This document shows, one piece after another, positions 1 through 9,421 of a DNA stretch of 64,000 nucleotides. The stretch is from Chryseomicrobium sp. FSL W7-1435 (lineage in GTDB: Bacteria; Bacillota; Bacilli; Bacillales_A; Planococcaceae), in assembly GCF_038595005.1 (NCBI RefSeq), contig NZ_CP151997.1, positions 2,418,001 to 2,482,000 on the forward strand. The letters run 5' to 3'. A program made the position numbers and the translations under genes. How positions within the stretch are numbered: position 1 is the stretch's first letter; every line of letters begins with the position of its first letter. The notes under the pieces were generated by a model. It was not told the origin of the DNA, did no database searches, and was given only the letters and a program-made list of their open reading frames with translations.

Positions 1-21
1 AGCAGCCGGTCGCGGTTTTTT
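1..21 (+). terminator. Right half of a terminator at the window edge
   Basis: GC-rich sequence followed directly by seven T residues. It looks like the 3' arm and T-run of an intrinsic terminator for a plus-strand gene that lies left of the window and converges on ydbT. The left arm is not in the window, so the stem cannot be checked. Confidence 0.35.
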
Positions 22-1496
22 TATGCGTTTGGTAAATACCAGTTCATCACACGTTTCATATCTTCGAGTTCCATTGCCTTCAAGCTATGCTCACTTCCGA
101 GAGCACCTGATTTGATGGTTGCATGAAGAGACCCTGCTTCTGCTCGCTCTTCAAAGTAAGACTGAGAAAGAGTCACTGCTTGAATGCGTTTCTTAGCGAG
201 CCACACAGTCTTGCGAGAGAAAAAGCGGTACTGCATCGCCATGTAAGTTTCTCGAACAGCTACACCACTGGCTTTGTGATTCCAAATATCAAATGCAATA
301 CTTAAAGGCATCAACAAGAAGAACAGCAAGCCATAAGGGAAGAAGAAATAGCTCAATACAGCCCCGATAATCGCGATGAGAAGTAAATTAATACGGTAGT
401 AAAATTTTCGTGTACGTTTCGGTGCTCTTGTGAATTCAGGATTCCAATCCCATTCCGGGAACAATTCAGTAAGCAAGGCAACCGCTTTGTCTTTTTTCAT
501 TAGCGGCACAAGCTTGACCGTTTCACTCTTTTCCAATACGCTACCACCCGCACTATCTAACACGATGGTGACATAACCAAACAATTGACGGAATGGATTT
601 TCAACCAATTGAATGCCTTGAATGCGGTGCATAGGAATCGTAGTCCGTTTCTTCTCTAATAGCCCACGTTGAATAAGTAAGTCCTTGCCATCTCGAGTCA
701 CTGTGTACCCGTAGTTTTGAAGATACGTAAGAGCAATACTGATTACAAAACTGATCAATACGATTACAAATGACAAGAGCGCTACAAACATGGCTCCAAA
801 TTTAAGTAAGTCGATTACTTCATCATAAATTGCTTCATATGGTATAAATTCCGAGAACTGAGACAATACGACCGCCGCACCGGAAAATATAATCCCGATA
901 CCACCAGAAGTTACTGCTAGAACAAGCAAATCTTTTGTCGTCATTCGGTACAGTAGATCCCCAGTCGACGTTGCTTCAATTACTTCTTCTTGGAGTTCGT
1001 CAGTTTGTAAATCAACTGGAGTTGTTCGAGCCTGTTTGGCTGCCATCATTTCTTGTTTGATTTGTTCGGCAGCTTCGAGACGAATGGCGGTTAATTCAGC
1101 TTCAGCTTCCCCACTGGCCCCTCCACCAGCTGTTTCCACTTTCACTTTCACCAAGCCAAACGGTCTGTGGAAAATGGATTCCGTATAGTCCAAACTTTGA
1201 ATTCGATCAAACGGAATATAGCGTTTCTTTTTCACGAACAAGCCGTACTCAATCCGTAATTCCCCGTCTTCGAACCAGTAGACAAACTTCCACCACTTAA
1301 TGATGCCCGAAAGTAAATAAAGCACTAAAGCAAGCGCCGTTAATACATAGGGAACGTAGCGAAACAAGCCACTGTCTTCTCCACCTGATCCCCCGATAAA
1401 AATGAAAAGAATGATGGGGAAGATCAGTTCTTTCAAGCCTTTGACGAATGAAATGACTGCCGCAACCGGGTGCAATTTATAGCGAGTTTCAGACAT
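21..1496 (-). CDS. ydbT: PH-domain membrane protein, YdbT-like
   Basis: 491-residue membrane protein with two bacterial PH (YdbS/YdbT, 'bPH2') repeats. Each repeat follows a hydrophobic pair: segments near residues 23-62 precede the first repeat (about 75-130), and segments near 190-262 precede the second (about 265-330). A third hydrophobic pair (about 375-405) is followed by a third, more degenerate PH-like stretch. The ATG overlaps the end of ydbS by 8 nt, so the two are translationally coupled. The paired arrangement ydbS-ydbT downstream of cshA matches Bacillus subtilis; the molecular role is not established, although YdbS/YdbT have been linked to resistance to heterologous antimicrobial peptides. 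Between the PH repeats is a charged Glu/Ala-rich insert (about residues 125-180) that I do not recognise. Confidence 0.9.
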   Translation of the reverse strand: MSETRYKLHPVAAVISFVKGLKELIFPIILFIFIGGSGGEDSGLFRYVPYVLTALALVLYLLSGIIKWWKFVYWFEDGELRIEYGLFVKKKRYIPFDRIQSLDYTESIFHRPFGLVKVKVETAGGGASGEAEAELTAIRLEAAEQIKQEMMAAKQARTTPVDLQTDELQEEVIEATSTGDLLYRMTTKDLLVLAVTSGGIGIIFSGAAVVLSQFSEFIPYEAIYDEVIDLLKFGAMFVALLSFVIVLISFVISIALTYLQNYGYTVTRDGKDLLIQRGLLEKKRTTIPMHRIQGIQLVENPFRQLFGYVTIVLDSAGGSVLEKSETVKLVPLMKKDKAVALLTELFPEWDWNPEFTRAPKRTRKFYYRINLLLIAIIGAVLSYFFFPYGLLFFLLMPLSIAFDIWNHKASGVAVRETYMAMQYRFFSRKTVWLAKKRIQAVTLSQSYFEERAEAGSLHATIKSGALGSEHSLKAMELEDMKRVMNWYLPNA

Positions 1497-1962
1497 CGTC
1501 TTCCGCCACCCTTGCTAATTCTGAAATCCTTCTGCGCATCGATTCAGCTTCCTGCTCATCTAAAAAAGGAATGGTGTGGGACGTTGCGGCTGTTGAGATA
1601 TGTATGGACGCTAATTGATAGCTTCTTAAAATCGGCCCTTGTTCCGTATCTACATGTTGCACACGCACCATTGGAATCAACGTACGTTTTCTAACAATCA
1701 GCCCGTGTTGAAGTTCAATTTCATGTTCTCTGACTTCATAACGCCAACGTTTCCAACGAAGACTTGGCAAAACACCTGTCAGTAACGCTATGAATAAAAA
1801 CAAAGTGACAACCGTTACAATGTAAACCCATCCTAATTCAAAAAAGAAAAAGTTGAGTGCGCTGATCCCTCCAGCCACTAAAACAAGAAATAGGGATTGA
1901 ATAAGTCCGTAAATTCGCCAGACTGTAAGCCCTTTGCGAGATAAATGATTACCTGTGTACAT
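1489..1962 (-). CDS. ydbS: PH-domain membrane protein, YdbS-like
   Basis: 157-residue protein with two transmembrane segments (about residues 16-38 and 42-66) followed by one bacterial PH domain (about 70-150, with the family's R-Y-E-V and L-I-P-M-V-R-V-Q-H-V-D strings). The start is an ATG behind an AAGGAGGT site. It overlaps ydbT by 8 nt and lies 95 nt downstream of cshA, separated from it by a terminator. Known as the partner of YdbT; function unresolved. Confidence 0.9.
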   Translation of the reverse strand: MYTGNHLSRKGLTVWRIYGLIQSLFLVLVAGGISALNFFFFELGWVYIVTVVTLFLFIALLTGVLPSLRWKRWRYEVREHEIELQHGLIVRKRTLIPMVRVQHVDTEQGPILRSYQLASIHISTAATSHTIPFLDEQEAESMRRRISELARVAEDDV

Positions 1963-2011
1963 AAAACGACCTCCTTAACTACCTATACGAATGTTTGGGG
2001 AAATAAGTTTC

Positions 2012-2047
2012 AAAAAAAAGCTTCTTCCCCGTAAAGGAAAGAAGCTT
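2012..2047 (-). terminator. Terminator after cshA
   Basis: On the minus strand an AAGCTTCTT...AAGAAGCTT inverted repeat closes just beyond the cshA stop codon and is followed by eight T residues. It is a strong rho-independent terminator that separates cshA from ydbS. Confidence 0.85.
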
Positions 2048-2056
2048 GTAAAAGTA

Positions 2057-3577
2057 TTAGTCGTTACGACGAGCTGGACGTGGAGCACGACGACTTGAAC
2101 CATCGCGTGGACCTGATGATGGGCGACGAGCGCCACCACGGTCTCCACCACGGCCTCCGCCTGAACCACTAGGACGAGCGCCACGGCCTCCGCCGCCGCC
2201 ACTTGAACGATTACCGCGGTAACCTCCACGGCCTCCACCAGAACGTTCTCCACGCATAGGTAGTGGACGTTCTTCAGAGATTGATACAGGTTGATCGCTT
2301 GGTTCTTTAGTCATTGATTTAATTGCAGCAGCAACCAAATCAACAGCATCTAAATTCTCAAGAAGTTCTGTTGCTAGAGTACGGTAGTCCCCTAGATCAT
2401 TCTTCTCTACTAATTCAGTTAATGTATCCATTGCTACACGTTGTTGGCCAAGTAGCGCCTCATTTTCACTTGGTGGAAGTAGAGGTGTCATGCGCTTCTT
2501 CGTAGTTTCTTCAACAATACGAAGGTAACCCATTTCACGTGGCGTTACGAATGTGATAGCCATTCCGCTCTTACCTGCACGACCAGTACGGCCGATACGG
2601 TGAACATAGCTTTCAGGATCTTGTGGAATATCGAAGTTGTAAACATGAGTTACACCTGAGATATCAAGACCACGAGCAGCTACATCCGTAGCAACAAGAA
2701 TGTCAATTTTGTTTTCTTTAAATTGTTTTAACACAGACATACGTTTTGCTTGGCTAAGGTCTCCGTGGATTCCCTCAGCTAAATACCCGCGGATGCTAAG
2801 TGCATGTGAAAGTTCATCAACGCGACGTTTTGTACGACCAAAGATGATCGCTAGTTCTGGTTGGTGAACATTGATGATACGTGATAATACATCAAACTTT
2901 TCGCGTTCTGCTGCTTTTACGAAGAATTGTTCGATGTTTTCAACTGTCATTTCTTTTGACTTGATTTTTACTTCAACTGGCTCTTTCATGAACGTGTTCG
3001 CAATTTTGCGAATCGGTCCTGGCATAGTAGCTGAGAATAAAAGCGTTTGACGTGTTGCAGGAACATTCGTAAGGATTGAATTGATATCCTCGATGAAGCC
3101 CATATTCAACATTTCATCTGCTTCGTCTAATATTAGAGTATTAACGTTTTCAAGTTTCAAAGTACGACGGTTGATGTGGTCAAGAATACGACCTGGTGTA
3201 CCCACAATAATTTGTGGATTGTTTTTCAAAGCACGGATTTGACGTGAAATGTCTTGTCCACCGTAAACAGATAGTAATTTTACACGCTTGTCATAGCCAA
3301 GTTTGTATAACTCTTCTGATACTTGAATCGCTAATTCACGAGTCGGTGCAATGATCAACCCTTGAATGTTTGGATTTTTTGGATCAATCTTTTCAATTAA
3401 TGGAATACCAAAAGCAGCTGTTTTACCAGTTCCTGTTTGAGCCTGACCTAAAACGTCACGGCCTTCCATTGCATGAGTGATTGTACCTTCTTGGATAGGG
3501 GTTGCTTCTTCAAAACCCATACGTTTAATAGATTTTAATGTTGAAGCACTGATGTTTAATTCTGAAAAATTTGTCAA
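2057..3577 (-). CDS. cshA: DEAD-box ATP-dependent RNA helicase CshA
   Basis: 506-residue RNA helicase. All family motifs are present in order: Q motif near residue 23, motif I AQTGTGKT, Ia PTRELAI, Ib GTPGR, II DEAD, III SAT, then in the second RecA domain [10 protein letters not shown] and HRIGRTGR. The last 75 residues are a Gly/Arg/Ser-rich RGG tail typical of CshA and used for RNA contact. CshA works in ribosome assembly and mRNA decay with the degradosome, especially in the cold. The start is a TTG 7-9 nt behind GGAGAT; the nearby ATG is out of frame. A long GC-biased reading frame inside the RGG tail in another frame is a composition artefact. The gene has a long upstream leader (see 3578-3932). 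Confidence 0.97.
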   Translation of the reverse strand: MTNFSELNISASTLKSIKRMGFEEATPIQEGTITHAMEGRDVLGQAQTGTGKTAAFGIPLIEKIDPKNPNIQGLIIAPTRELAIQVSEELYKLGYDKRVKLLSVYGGQDISRQIRALKNNPQIIVGTPGRILDHINRRTLKLENVNTLILDEADEMLNMGFIEDINSILTNVPATRQTLLFSATMPGPIRKIANTFMKEPVEVKIKSKEMTVENIEQFFVKAAEREKFDVLSRIINVHQPELAIIFGRTKRRVDELSHALSIRGYLAEGIHGDLSQAKRMSVLKQFKENKIDILVATDVAARGLDISGVTHVYNFDIPQDPESYVHRIGRTGRAGKSGMAITFVTPREMGYLRIVEETTKKRMTPLLPPSENEALLGQQRVAMDTLTELVEKNDLGDYRTLATELLENLDAVDLVAAAIKSMTKEPSDQPVSISEERPLPMRGERSGGGRGGYRGNRSSGGGGGRGARPSGSGGGRGGDRGGARRPSSGPRDGSSRRAPRPARRND

Positions 3578-3787
3578 AATGCATATCTCCTTTGTTTCTG
3601 TTTTGACAAATGGTTACATTTTCAGATGACTGGCGGCAAATTTCGAGCCAATTATAGAGGAACGTCTCCGTTACGAAAATCTCTGTGGTTTATCACGAGA
3701 GGTAATTTAATAATAGGAAAGCCCGGTGATTGCCGAGCGGCTGATTAGTGCGTAAAACACGCCTAAATTGATACAGCCGTTAAGTTC
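3578..3787 (-). promoter_or_regulatory. Long 5' leader of cshA
   Basis: About 210 nt without a gene between the cshA start and the terminator of the upstream esterase. On the minus strand I see a TATAAT-like hexamer at about 3652-3657 with a poor -35 region, and a small GC-rich hairpin near 3720-3738 (CGGCAATCACCG type). A long leader is common for DEAD-box genes, which are often controlled after transcription start. Nothing specific could be recognised. Confidence 0.35.
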
Positions 3788-3826
3788 AAAAAAAAAGCGC
3801 TCTTCACAAATGATAGAAGAGTCTTT
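3788..3826 (-). terminator. Terminator after the esterase gene
   Basis: Minus-strand hairpin with CTCTTC/GAAGAG core arms followed by nine T residues. About 30-40 nt upstream on the same strand is a TTGCTT-N17-TACACT pair, so the hairpin could also end a short transcript or leader in front of cshA. Confidence 0.7.
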
Positions 3827-3932
3827 ACACAAAATGTATCCATTGCTCAAAACAGTGTATCATGCGTCACCCAAAAAAGCAACGCATGTGCACATAGTGT
3901 TTCCCGTCTTTTTGATTCTATTCACAATTCAT

Positions 3933-4661
3933 TCAAGTTGTATGCGCTTGCACCTGCTCAGGTATAGCAATGGGTTGATCAAGGAATGCCAAGGCTTGGG
4001 CAAACCAATCTTCGCAATCATCACTGTAGCAGATGTGATGCTTTCCACCCTCTGAAAAAATGAGTTCTTTTTGTTCAGATCCTAGTTGTTCATATAAGTA
4101 TTCAGCCGCTTGAAATGGTACGATACCATCTTTTTTCCCTTGCACAAGACAAACCGGGATGGTGATTTTACTATAATAAGGTTCGACCAGCTTTAATACG
4201 CGGGTAAATTGATAGGCTGAGCGCAGCGGCGTCTTCCCTACTTTTTGATGATAGCGCATATAGACAGGATTTTGATCAGCTTGCTTTTTCAACAGATCAA
4301 CCGTAATTTCACGAATGTCTTGCAACATCTGACCCGGTGCAATGTATTTTGCAGCAGCACTGAGTAGCACAAGACGTTCTACAGGATAGCGAAGAGATAG
4401 ATACATCGCGATAAGTCCGCCCATGGAAAACCCGACGACATACAGACGGTCGACTTGAGGCATCAATTTGCGTATCGCAATTTCTGCCTCCATCGTCCAA
4501 TCCTCTGCCAACATTTCTGTCAGTTCTAATTGTTCTCCATGTCCCGGTAACGTGACAACAGATACTAACCAATCCGTGCGTGCTTGCACGTAGTCTACAA
4601 ATGGTTCTACTTCATAAGGTGCTCCTGTATAGCCGTGAATAAATAATACACCGGTTTTCAT
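3933..4661 (-). CDS. Alpha/beta hydrolase (carboxylesterase Est30/YvaK type)
   Basis: 242-residue cytoplasmic alpha/beta hydrolase. The oxyanion-hole string HGYTG is at residues 9-13, the nucleophile elbow GFSMGG is near residue 97-102, an Asp lies in KKDGIVPF, and the catalytic His is in the GGKHHI string near residue 208. It hydrolyses short-chain carboxylic esters by family analogy. It begins 13 nt after murF, so it is probably the last gene of the ddl-murF unit, a common Planococcaceae arrangement. The physiological substrate is unknown. Confidence 0.88.
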   Translation of the reverse strand: MKTGVLFIHGYTGAPYEVEPFVDYVQARTDWLVSVVTLPGHGEQLELTEMLAEDWTMEAEIAIRKLMPQVDRLYVVGFSMGGLIAMYLSLRYPVERLVLLSAAAKYIAPGQMLQDIREITVDLLKKQADQNPVYMRYHQKVGKTPLRSAYQFTRVLKLVEPYYSKITIPVCLVQGKKDGIVPFQAAEYLYEQLGSEQKELIFSEGGKHHICYSDDCEDWFAQALAFLDQPIAIPEQVQAHTT

Positions 4662-4674
4662 CTGCTCTTCACAC

Positions 4675-6039
4675 TCACTCTCGGTGCCACGTCTCCATGG
4701 CTCTTTCTACTTTCATACCTCGAGAGCCCTTCAGTAAAACCAAATCCTCAGAAGTTAGTTGAAAGGCAAGATGCTTTTGAAGCTCTTCCATATCCTCTGT
4801 CCAAAAAACCTGAGTGCCGAATGATTCGTGCAATGCGTTATATAAAACTTTCATACGTGAACCAATTAAAGCAACACCTGTAAAGTGCTTTGGTTCAATA
4901 GAAGCCGCCAATTGAGCATGATAAGCCAGTTCTGCTTCACCTAGCTCTAACATATCGCCAAGAACAAGCCATTTCTTTTTACCAAAGTCAGCATCCCGTA
5001 AAAAGTGGATAGCCGCTTGCATCGACGTTGGTGCAGCATTGTATGCATCATTTATGAATGTTGGCCCGGCAGTCTCAATAACTTGCATGCGCATATCCGT
5101 AAGTTGCACTTGCTTCAAACCTTCGTAAATTTGTTCAATAGTTAATCCCAATTCTCTTCCAATGAGGATTGCACCTAATGCATTCTTTGCCTGATGTTCT
5201 CCTAGTACTCGCAATAAGAAGTCTCCTTCTACATCACCAGCCGTTGAAAATTCAGTCCCTTCGTTCGAAAACGAGGTTTTTGTTAATTGAAGGGCACAAT
5301 TGCTTCCTTTTCCATAAGGAATGGCTTTGACACCCTCTGCTTGTGAAACAGCTTGTTGAAGTAATGGCTCATCACCATCGTAGAAAAGAACGCCATTTGA
5401 CTGCATACCCGCTACAATCTCCATCTTAGCTTTGGTGATGCCTTCACGTGATCCAAGATCTTGCAAATGCGCTTCTCCAATATTGGTAATAACCGTGTAA
5501 GAAGGCTTGGCTAGTTTAGATAAAAATTCAATCTCTCCAAATGAACTCATACCCATCTCTAAAACAGCCACTTCCGTATCTTCGTCAATCGCTAGAAGCG
5601 TCAAAGGAAGGCCAAGTTCATTGTTGAAATTGCCTTGAGTTTTGATTGTCTTGAAATAAGGCGAACACAGACCCGCGACCAAATCTTTTGTAGAGGTTTT
5701 GCCGTTAGATCCAGTTATTCCAATGAACGTCGCTGTCAATTCTGCTCGGTAAGCAGCCGCTAGTTGTTGTAAAGCAAGTGCAGCGTCATCTACTAGTAAT
5801 ATAGGGCGATCTGTTGGTGGATTTGGCTCATCTTTTAACCAAAGTGCTGCACTAGCCCCTTGTTCGAATGCCTGCTCGACAAAACGATGTCCATTTACTT
5901 GTTCACCGCGAAATGGAATAAAGAGCTCACCTGGCTGAATGGTGCGAGTATTGAGTGATGCACCTGTGACGATTACTTCACCAAACTCTCCAGCGTCTGC
6001 TCCTAACCATGTGGCTAATTGCTGTAGTTTCTTTTTCAT
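4675..6039 (-). CDS. murF: UDP-MurNAc-tripeptide--D-Ala-D-Ala ligase MurF
   Basis: 454-residue Mur ligase that adds the D-Ala-D-Ala dipeptide to the UDP-MurNAc-tripeptide, the last cytoplasmic step of peptidoglycan precursor synthesis. The N-terminal uridine-binding domain carries SLNTRTIQPGELFI, the ATP-binding P-loop GITGSNGKTS starts near residue 107, the central domain has VLEMGMS and NIGEAH, and the C-terminal domain has the DAYNAAPTSM and LVLGDMLELG strings. The ATG overlaps the ddl stop by 4 nt (ATGA), so the dipeptide-making and dipeptide-using enzymes are translationally coupled. Confidence 0.97.
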   Translation of the reverse strand: MKKKLQQLATWLGADAGEFGEVIVTGASLNTRTIQPGELFIPFRGEQVNGHRFVEQAFEQGASAALWLKDEPNPPTDRPILLVDDAALALQQLAAAYRAELTATFIGITGSNGKTSTKDLVAGLCSPYFKTIKTQGNFNNELGLPLTLLAIDEDTEVAVLEMGMSSFGEIEFLSKLAKPSYTVITNIGEAHLQDLGSREGITKAKMEIVAGMQSNGVLFYDGDEPLLQQAVSQAEGVKAIPYGKGSNCALQLTKTSFSNEGTEFSTAGDVEGDFLLRVLGEHQAKNALGAILIGRELGLTIEQIYEGLKQVQLTDMRMQVIETAGPTFINDAYNAAPTSMQAAIHFLRDADFGKKKWLVLGDMLELGEAELAYHAQLAASIEPKHFTGVALIGSRMKVLYNALHESFGTQVFWTEDMEELQKHLAFQLTSEDLVLLKGSRGMKVERAMETWHRE

Positions 6040-7121
6040 TGGGAACCGTCCTCATCTCTTGTATAGGCACGGTGTTGTTTTTCTTCAAAGCGCTCCAGCC
6101 CAAGTTGAATAAGCTCTTCCACTAACTCAGCATAGGTCTTGCCAGAAGCTATCCATAGTTTTGGGTACATGCTGATTGGTGTAAATCCTGGAAGAGTATT
6201 TACTTCATTAATCAGGACTTCTCCGTTAGTAGTCAGGAAAAAGTCTGCACGTGCTAGTCCTGAACCATCTAAGATTTTAAAGGCTGTGATAGCGGCTTGT
6301 TGAAGGTCATGAAGCTCTTGTTCTGTGATTTCTGCTGGAATTGCGTAATTTGTAGTACCATCCACATATTTTGCAGAATAATCATAGAAGTCTTTTGTTG
6401 GTAACACTTCTCCAGCCAAAGAAACCGTTGGCGTATCGTTGCCCAGCACTGACAGTTCAATCTCACGAGCAACAATCCCTTGCTCCACCACAATTTTACG
6501 GTCGTATTCAAAGGCAAACTGAATCGCTTGTTGTAATTCTTCGCGTGATTTTGCTTTAGAAATCCCCACACTTGAGCCAAGGTTGGCAGGCTTCACAAAC
6601 AATGGGTAAGCAAGTTGCGCCTCACACGCATTAAGGAACTCAGTTTGATTTTCTTCATACTGACTATGTAAGCAGTGGAGATAAGGAACTTGATTCAGTC
6701 CCGCTTGATGGAATAATTGCTTCATGACAACTTTGTCCATTCCAGCAGATGAGGCCAGGACGCCATTGCCCACATAAGGCAAATTCATCATTTCAAACAA
6801 TCCTTGAATCGTCCCGTCTTCCCCGTTTGGTCCGTGAAGAACTGGGAACACAATATCAAAACGCGTGTCTTGATGTGAAGCAAGCTGCACAAATTGTGCA
6901 ATAGAGTTTGGCTGCTCAGAACCCGTAAAGCGAAGACTCTCTGCATCTTCTACTGGCTGCTGTAACGCATCTCCACAGATCCATTCCCCTTCAAGAGTTA
7001 TATAAATAGGTGTTACTAAATAGGTTGAAAAGTCTAATGCTGAGATAACTGCTTTAGCGGTCATTAAAGAAACTTCATGCTCTGCAGATTTCCCTCCGTA
7101 CACGATACCGATCTTTTTCAT
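6036..7121 (-). CDS. ddl: D-alanine--D-alanine ligase
   Basis: 361-residue ATP-grasp enzyme that joins two D-alanines. Visible signatures: GGKSAEHEVSL near the N-terminus, VLHGPNGEDGTIQG (about 92-105), the ATP-binding KPANLGSSVGISK region, and the C-terminal RADFFLTTNGEVLINEVNTLPGFT with the metal-binding Asn/Glu. The active-site Tyr (as opposed to Phe) form could not be assigned with certainty by eye. It overlaps murF downstream by 4 nt and the upstream hypothetical gene by 4 nt. Confidence 0.97.
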   Translation of the reverse strand: MKKIGIVYGGKSAEHEVSLMTAKAVISALDFSTYLVTPIYITLEGEWICGDALQQPVEDAESLRFTGSEQPNSIAQFVQLASHQDTRFDIVFPVLHGPNGEDGTIQGLFEMMNLPYVGNGVLASSAGMDKVVMKQLFHQAGLNQVPYLHCLHSQYEENQTEFLNACEAQLAYPLFVKPANLGSSVGISKAKSREELQQAIQFAFEYDRKIVVEQGIVAREIELSVLGNDTPTVSLAGEVLPTKDFYDYSAKYVDGTTNYAIPAEITEQELHDLQQAAITAFKILDGSGLARADFFLTTNGEVLINEVNTLPGFTPISMYPKLWIASGKTYAELVEELIQLGLERFEEKQHRAYTRDEDGSQ

Positions 7122-7891
7122 TTTAAATCCTCCAGTTTGGAACGAGCTATAAACGGAAGCAGCCCGATAGTAGGTTGTGCTAAATAGGTTTCAACATCTT
7201 CCATGATTTCATCTGGGAATGAAGGATCGGCTATCTCTCGAAGCTCGAGACGAAAGCTACCATCTCCCATACGTGCTAGTGACAATAATGCGCCGTCCTC
7301 AATCAACTCTTCAAAAAGTTGAAATTGTTCATGCAGAAGCTCAGGTACGACTTGTTGTACACGTCTTCTAAAGAACATAGAAGTGCGGGTTTTCTGAATC
7401 GCCAGTTGATTAAACAAGTGGACGATCAATCGCATCATTTCATCATATTCACGGAAGTAAAGTTTTGCTATACGTTCACTCTCATCACTTAAGTAGACGA
7501 AACGATTTTTCAACGTATGATAGAACGGACTTCTGAATGTCTCTTTTTTATGAGCTACATATAAAAGTTCAGCTTGTTCTTGTGGTGACAGTTGAACAAG
7601 TCGTTTATCATCCGCTACGTCTAATAAGCAAAGACGAGATTTTTGATCTCTTAAGGAGTTCACGAACTCTTTAAAATCTTCTTGTACAATATATTCGAAC
7701 TGGGTATGCATATCAAATGATGCATCGTCGTAATCATGTTCGAGCAGCACAATGGCTTGTGTATCTGAATAATAGTGAAGCACTGTGGGGAACGTCAATC
7801 CACTGAACAACGCAAAGTTGTGGGCTTCATTTCCATGAACAAACAAATGGTGGACATATTCATCCACTACGGGTACTTTTACTTTTTTCAT
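7118..7891 (-). CDS. Hypothetical protein, first gene of the ddl-murF unit
   Basis: 257-residue soluble protein that I do not recognise. It is rich in charged and aromatic residues, has no signal peptide or clear transmembrane segment, and has no obvious catalytic motif. The C-terminal half (about 150-225) is predicted by eye to be mostly helical (repeated Leu/Phe/Arg). Its stop codon overlaps the ddl start by 4 nt, so it is co-translated with ddl and murF, and its 5' end is divergent from rodA about 125 bp away. The context suggests a wall-synthesis-linked or regulatory role, which is inference only. The start is an ATG behind a GGAGG-type site. Confidence 0.8.
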   Translation of the reverse strand: MKKVKVPVVDEYVHHLFVHGNEAHNFALFSGLTFPTVLHYYSDTQAIVLLEHDYDDASFDMHTQFEYIVQEDFKEFVNSLRDQKSRLCLLDVADDKRLVQLSPQEQAELLYVAHKKETFRSPFYHTLKNRFVYLSDESERIAKLYFREYDEMMRLIVHLFNQLAIQKTRTSMFFRRRVQQVVPELLHEQFQLFEELIEDGALLSLARMGDGSFRLELREIADPSFPDEIMEDVETYLAQPTIGLLPFIARSKLEDLK

Positions 7892-8028
7892 AAGACGTCC
7901 CTCCTCCCTTTTAGTTTATCACCTTTTACCGCCTGCAACATCTTCCATCTAACTGCGTCTATAGAAACAGGCATAAAAAGTTTTTGTGCGTTATAATAAA
8001 GGGATGAAATTTAGATGTGGGTGACAGA

Positions 8029-9213
8029 ATGAATACTAACAAACAATTTACAGATCGCTTTGACTGGGTACTAGGTTTTCTTTTATTACTATTTTTAATC
8101 GTCAGTTTGATGGCCATATCGTCTGCTCAAACGACTGGCCAGTACGGTATGAATTTTATACCAAGACAATTATTTTGGTACATAGTTGGCATGGTCATTA
8201 TTGCAATGACTATGTTTCTTGAACCAGAGCAATACAAAAAAATGGCTTGGATCATTTACGGTATTGGCCTCGTCCCTTTAATCGTCTTATGGATTTTACC
8301 AGATACTTTATCATTTGTAGAAGCTCGAAATGGCGCTCAAAGCTGGTTTCATTTACCCGGAATCGGCAGTATTCAACCCGCCGAGTTTATGAAAACCTTT
8401 TATATTTTAGGGGTTGCTCGGCTTATTGTGAAGCACCATGAGAACTATCCACTGAAAACGATAAAGAGTGACTTATTGCTCTTAGCCAAAATAGGCGGCC
8501 TGTTCATCGTGCCGTTTGTACTCATCATGCAACAATCAGATTTAGGTACGGGCCTTGTGTTCATTGCCATTACAGCTGCATTGGTTATCGTAGCAGGAAT
8601 CAGCTGGAAGATTATTTTACCTATTGTAGGCTCAGTTGCAGCTTTAGGTGGCTCTTTGATTTGGATGGCGTTAAACATGCAAGATTTTATCGTCAACACT
8701 TTGGGCTTTAGTCCTTATCAACTAGCCCGCATTTATTCCTGGTTAGATCCTTATTCTTACGCATCCAATGAAGGTCTTCATTTAATTAGTTCTTTGAATG
8801 CGATTGGCTCGGGAGAAATTTTCGGTAAAGGGTACGGCGGACGTGAAGTCTACGTTCCGGAAAACCATACAGACTTTATCTTTGCAGTAATCGGTGAAGA
8901 ATACGGATTCATCGGGGCCAGCTTGGTCATCGTTTTGTACTTCGTACTGATCTATCATTTAACAAAAATTACGTTGCAGTTAAAAGATCCATTCAGCACC
9001 TACGTGGCGGCTGGAATTATCGCGATGATCACGTTCCACGTGTTCGAGAACATCGGGATGACGATTCAGCTATTACCGATTACAGGGATTCCGCTTCCTT
9101 TCATCAGTTACGGGGGGAGTTCGTTGATGGGGAATATGCTCGCACTGGGCTTAATCTTCAGTATGAAGTTCCATCACAAGACTTATATGTTTGGGAATCA
9201 AGATGACGATTAA
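8029..9213 (+). CDS. rodA: SEDS peptidoglycan polymerase RodA
   Basis: About 394-residue membrane protein of the FtsW/RodA/SpoVE (SEDS) family, a glycosyltransferase that polymerises lipid II with a class B PBP for rod-shape elongation. About ten hydrophobic segments and the family strings RNGAQSWF, QPAEFMK, QSDLGTG, ENHTDFIFAVIGEEYG and PFISYGGSS are visible. I favour the ATG at 8029 over the GTG at 8017 because GGGTGA is well spaced before the ATG; both are in frame. A TATAAT at about 7992-7997 is a plausible -10. The gene is divergent from the ddl-murF unit, so wall precursor and polymerase genes share one intergenic region. Confidence 0.93.
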   Translation: MNTNKQFTDRFDWVLGFLLLLFLIVSLMAISSAQTTGQYGMNFIPRQLFWYIVGMVIIAMTMFLEPEQYKKMAWIIYGIGLVPLIVLWILPDTLSFVEARNGAQSWFHLPGIGSIQPAEFMKTFYILGVARLIVKHHENYPLKTIKSDLLLLAKIGGLFIVPFVLIMQQSDLGTGLVFIAITAALVIVAGISWKIILPIVGSVAALGGSLIWMALNMQDFIVNTLGFSPYQLARIYSWLDPYSYASNEGLHLISSLNAIGSGEIFGKGYGGREVYVPENHTDFIFAVIGEEYGFIGASLVIVLYFVLIYHLTKITLQLKDPFSTYVAAGIIAMITFHVFENIGMTIQLLPITGIPLPFISYGGSSLMGNMLALGLIFSMKFHHKTYMFGNQDDD

Positions 9214-9214
9214 T

Positions 9215-9335
9215 TTAGATGTGGAGAACGCTTGCCCAGAAATCGCGTGAAAATCAGGCGCACCAAATGAGACGCTTTTTGTCTCAGTTGGGGTGAATGA
9301 TTTTTGCGTGAATTTCTAGCGTTCGCAACTTGATT
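9215..9335 (+). repeat. Long-hairpin repeat unit, family A, copy 1
   Basis: A 121-bp unit that starts with TTAGATGTGG and ends with AACTTGATT, beginning one base after the rodA stop. Nested inverted repeats fill it: GAACGCT pairs with AGCGTTC, AGAAAT with ATTTCT, and an inner GAGAC/GTCTC hairpin closes it. The same layout with different but still pairing arms occurs at 19993-20113 and in two tandem units at 49468-49715. No protein coding seen. Confidence 0.85.
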
Positions 9336-9339
9336 CCAA

Positions 9340-9421
9340 TTAGATGTGGAGAACGCTTGTCCAGAAATCGCGTGAAAATTAGCACTCCATTCGAGGTAAG
9401 ATTCACCTCGAACGGGGTGCT
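9340..9421 (-). repeat. Terminal half-unit and hairpin of the composite repeat, locus 1
   Basis: A second TTAGATGTGG start lies 125 bp after the first, but only its left arm follows (9340-9380). It then gives way to a strong hairpin at 9381-9421 (arms AGCACTCCATTCGAGGT and its near complement, loop about 7 nt). Read on the minus strand, the order is 21-bp array, hairpin, CCACATCTAA, full long-hairpin unit, the same order as at 49330-49725. Confidence 0.75.

Noticed and set aside
1975-2253. 92-residue Val/Ala-rich frame inside the cshA RGG tail
   Set aside because: Frame shadow of the GC-rich repeats that encode the Arg/Gly tail.
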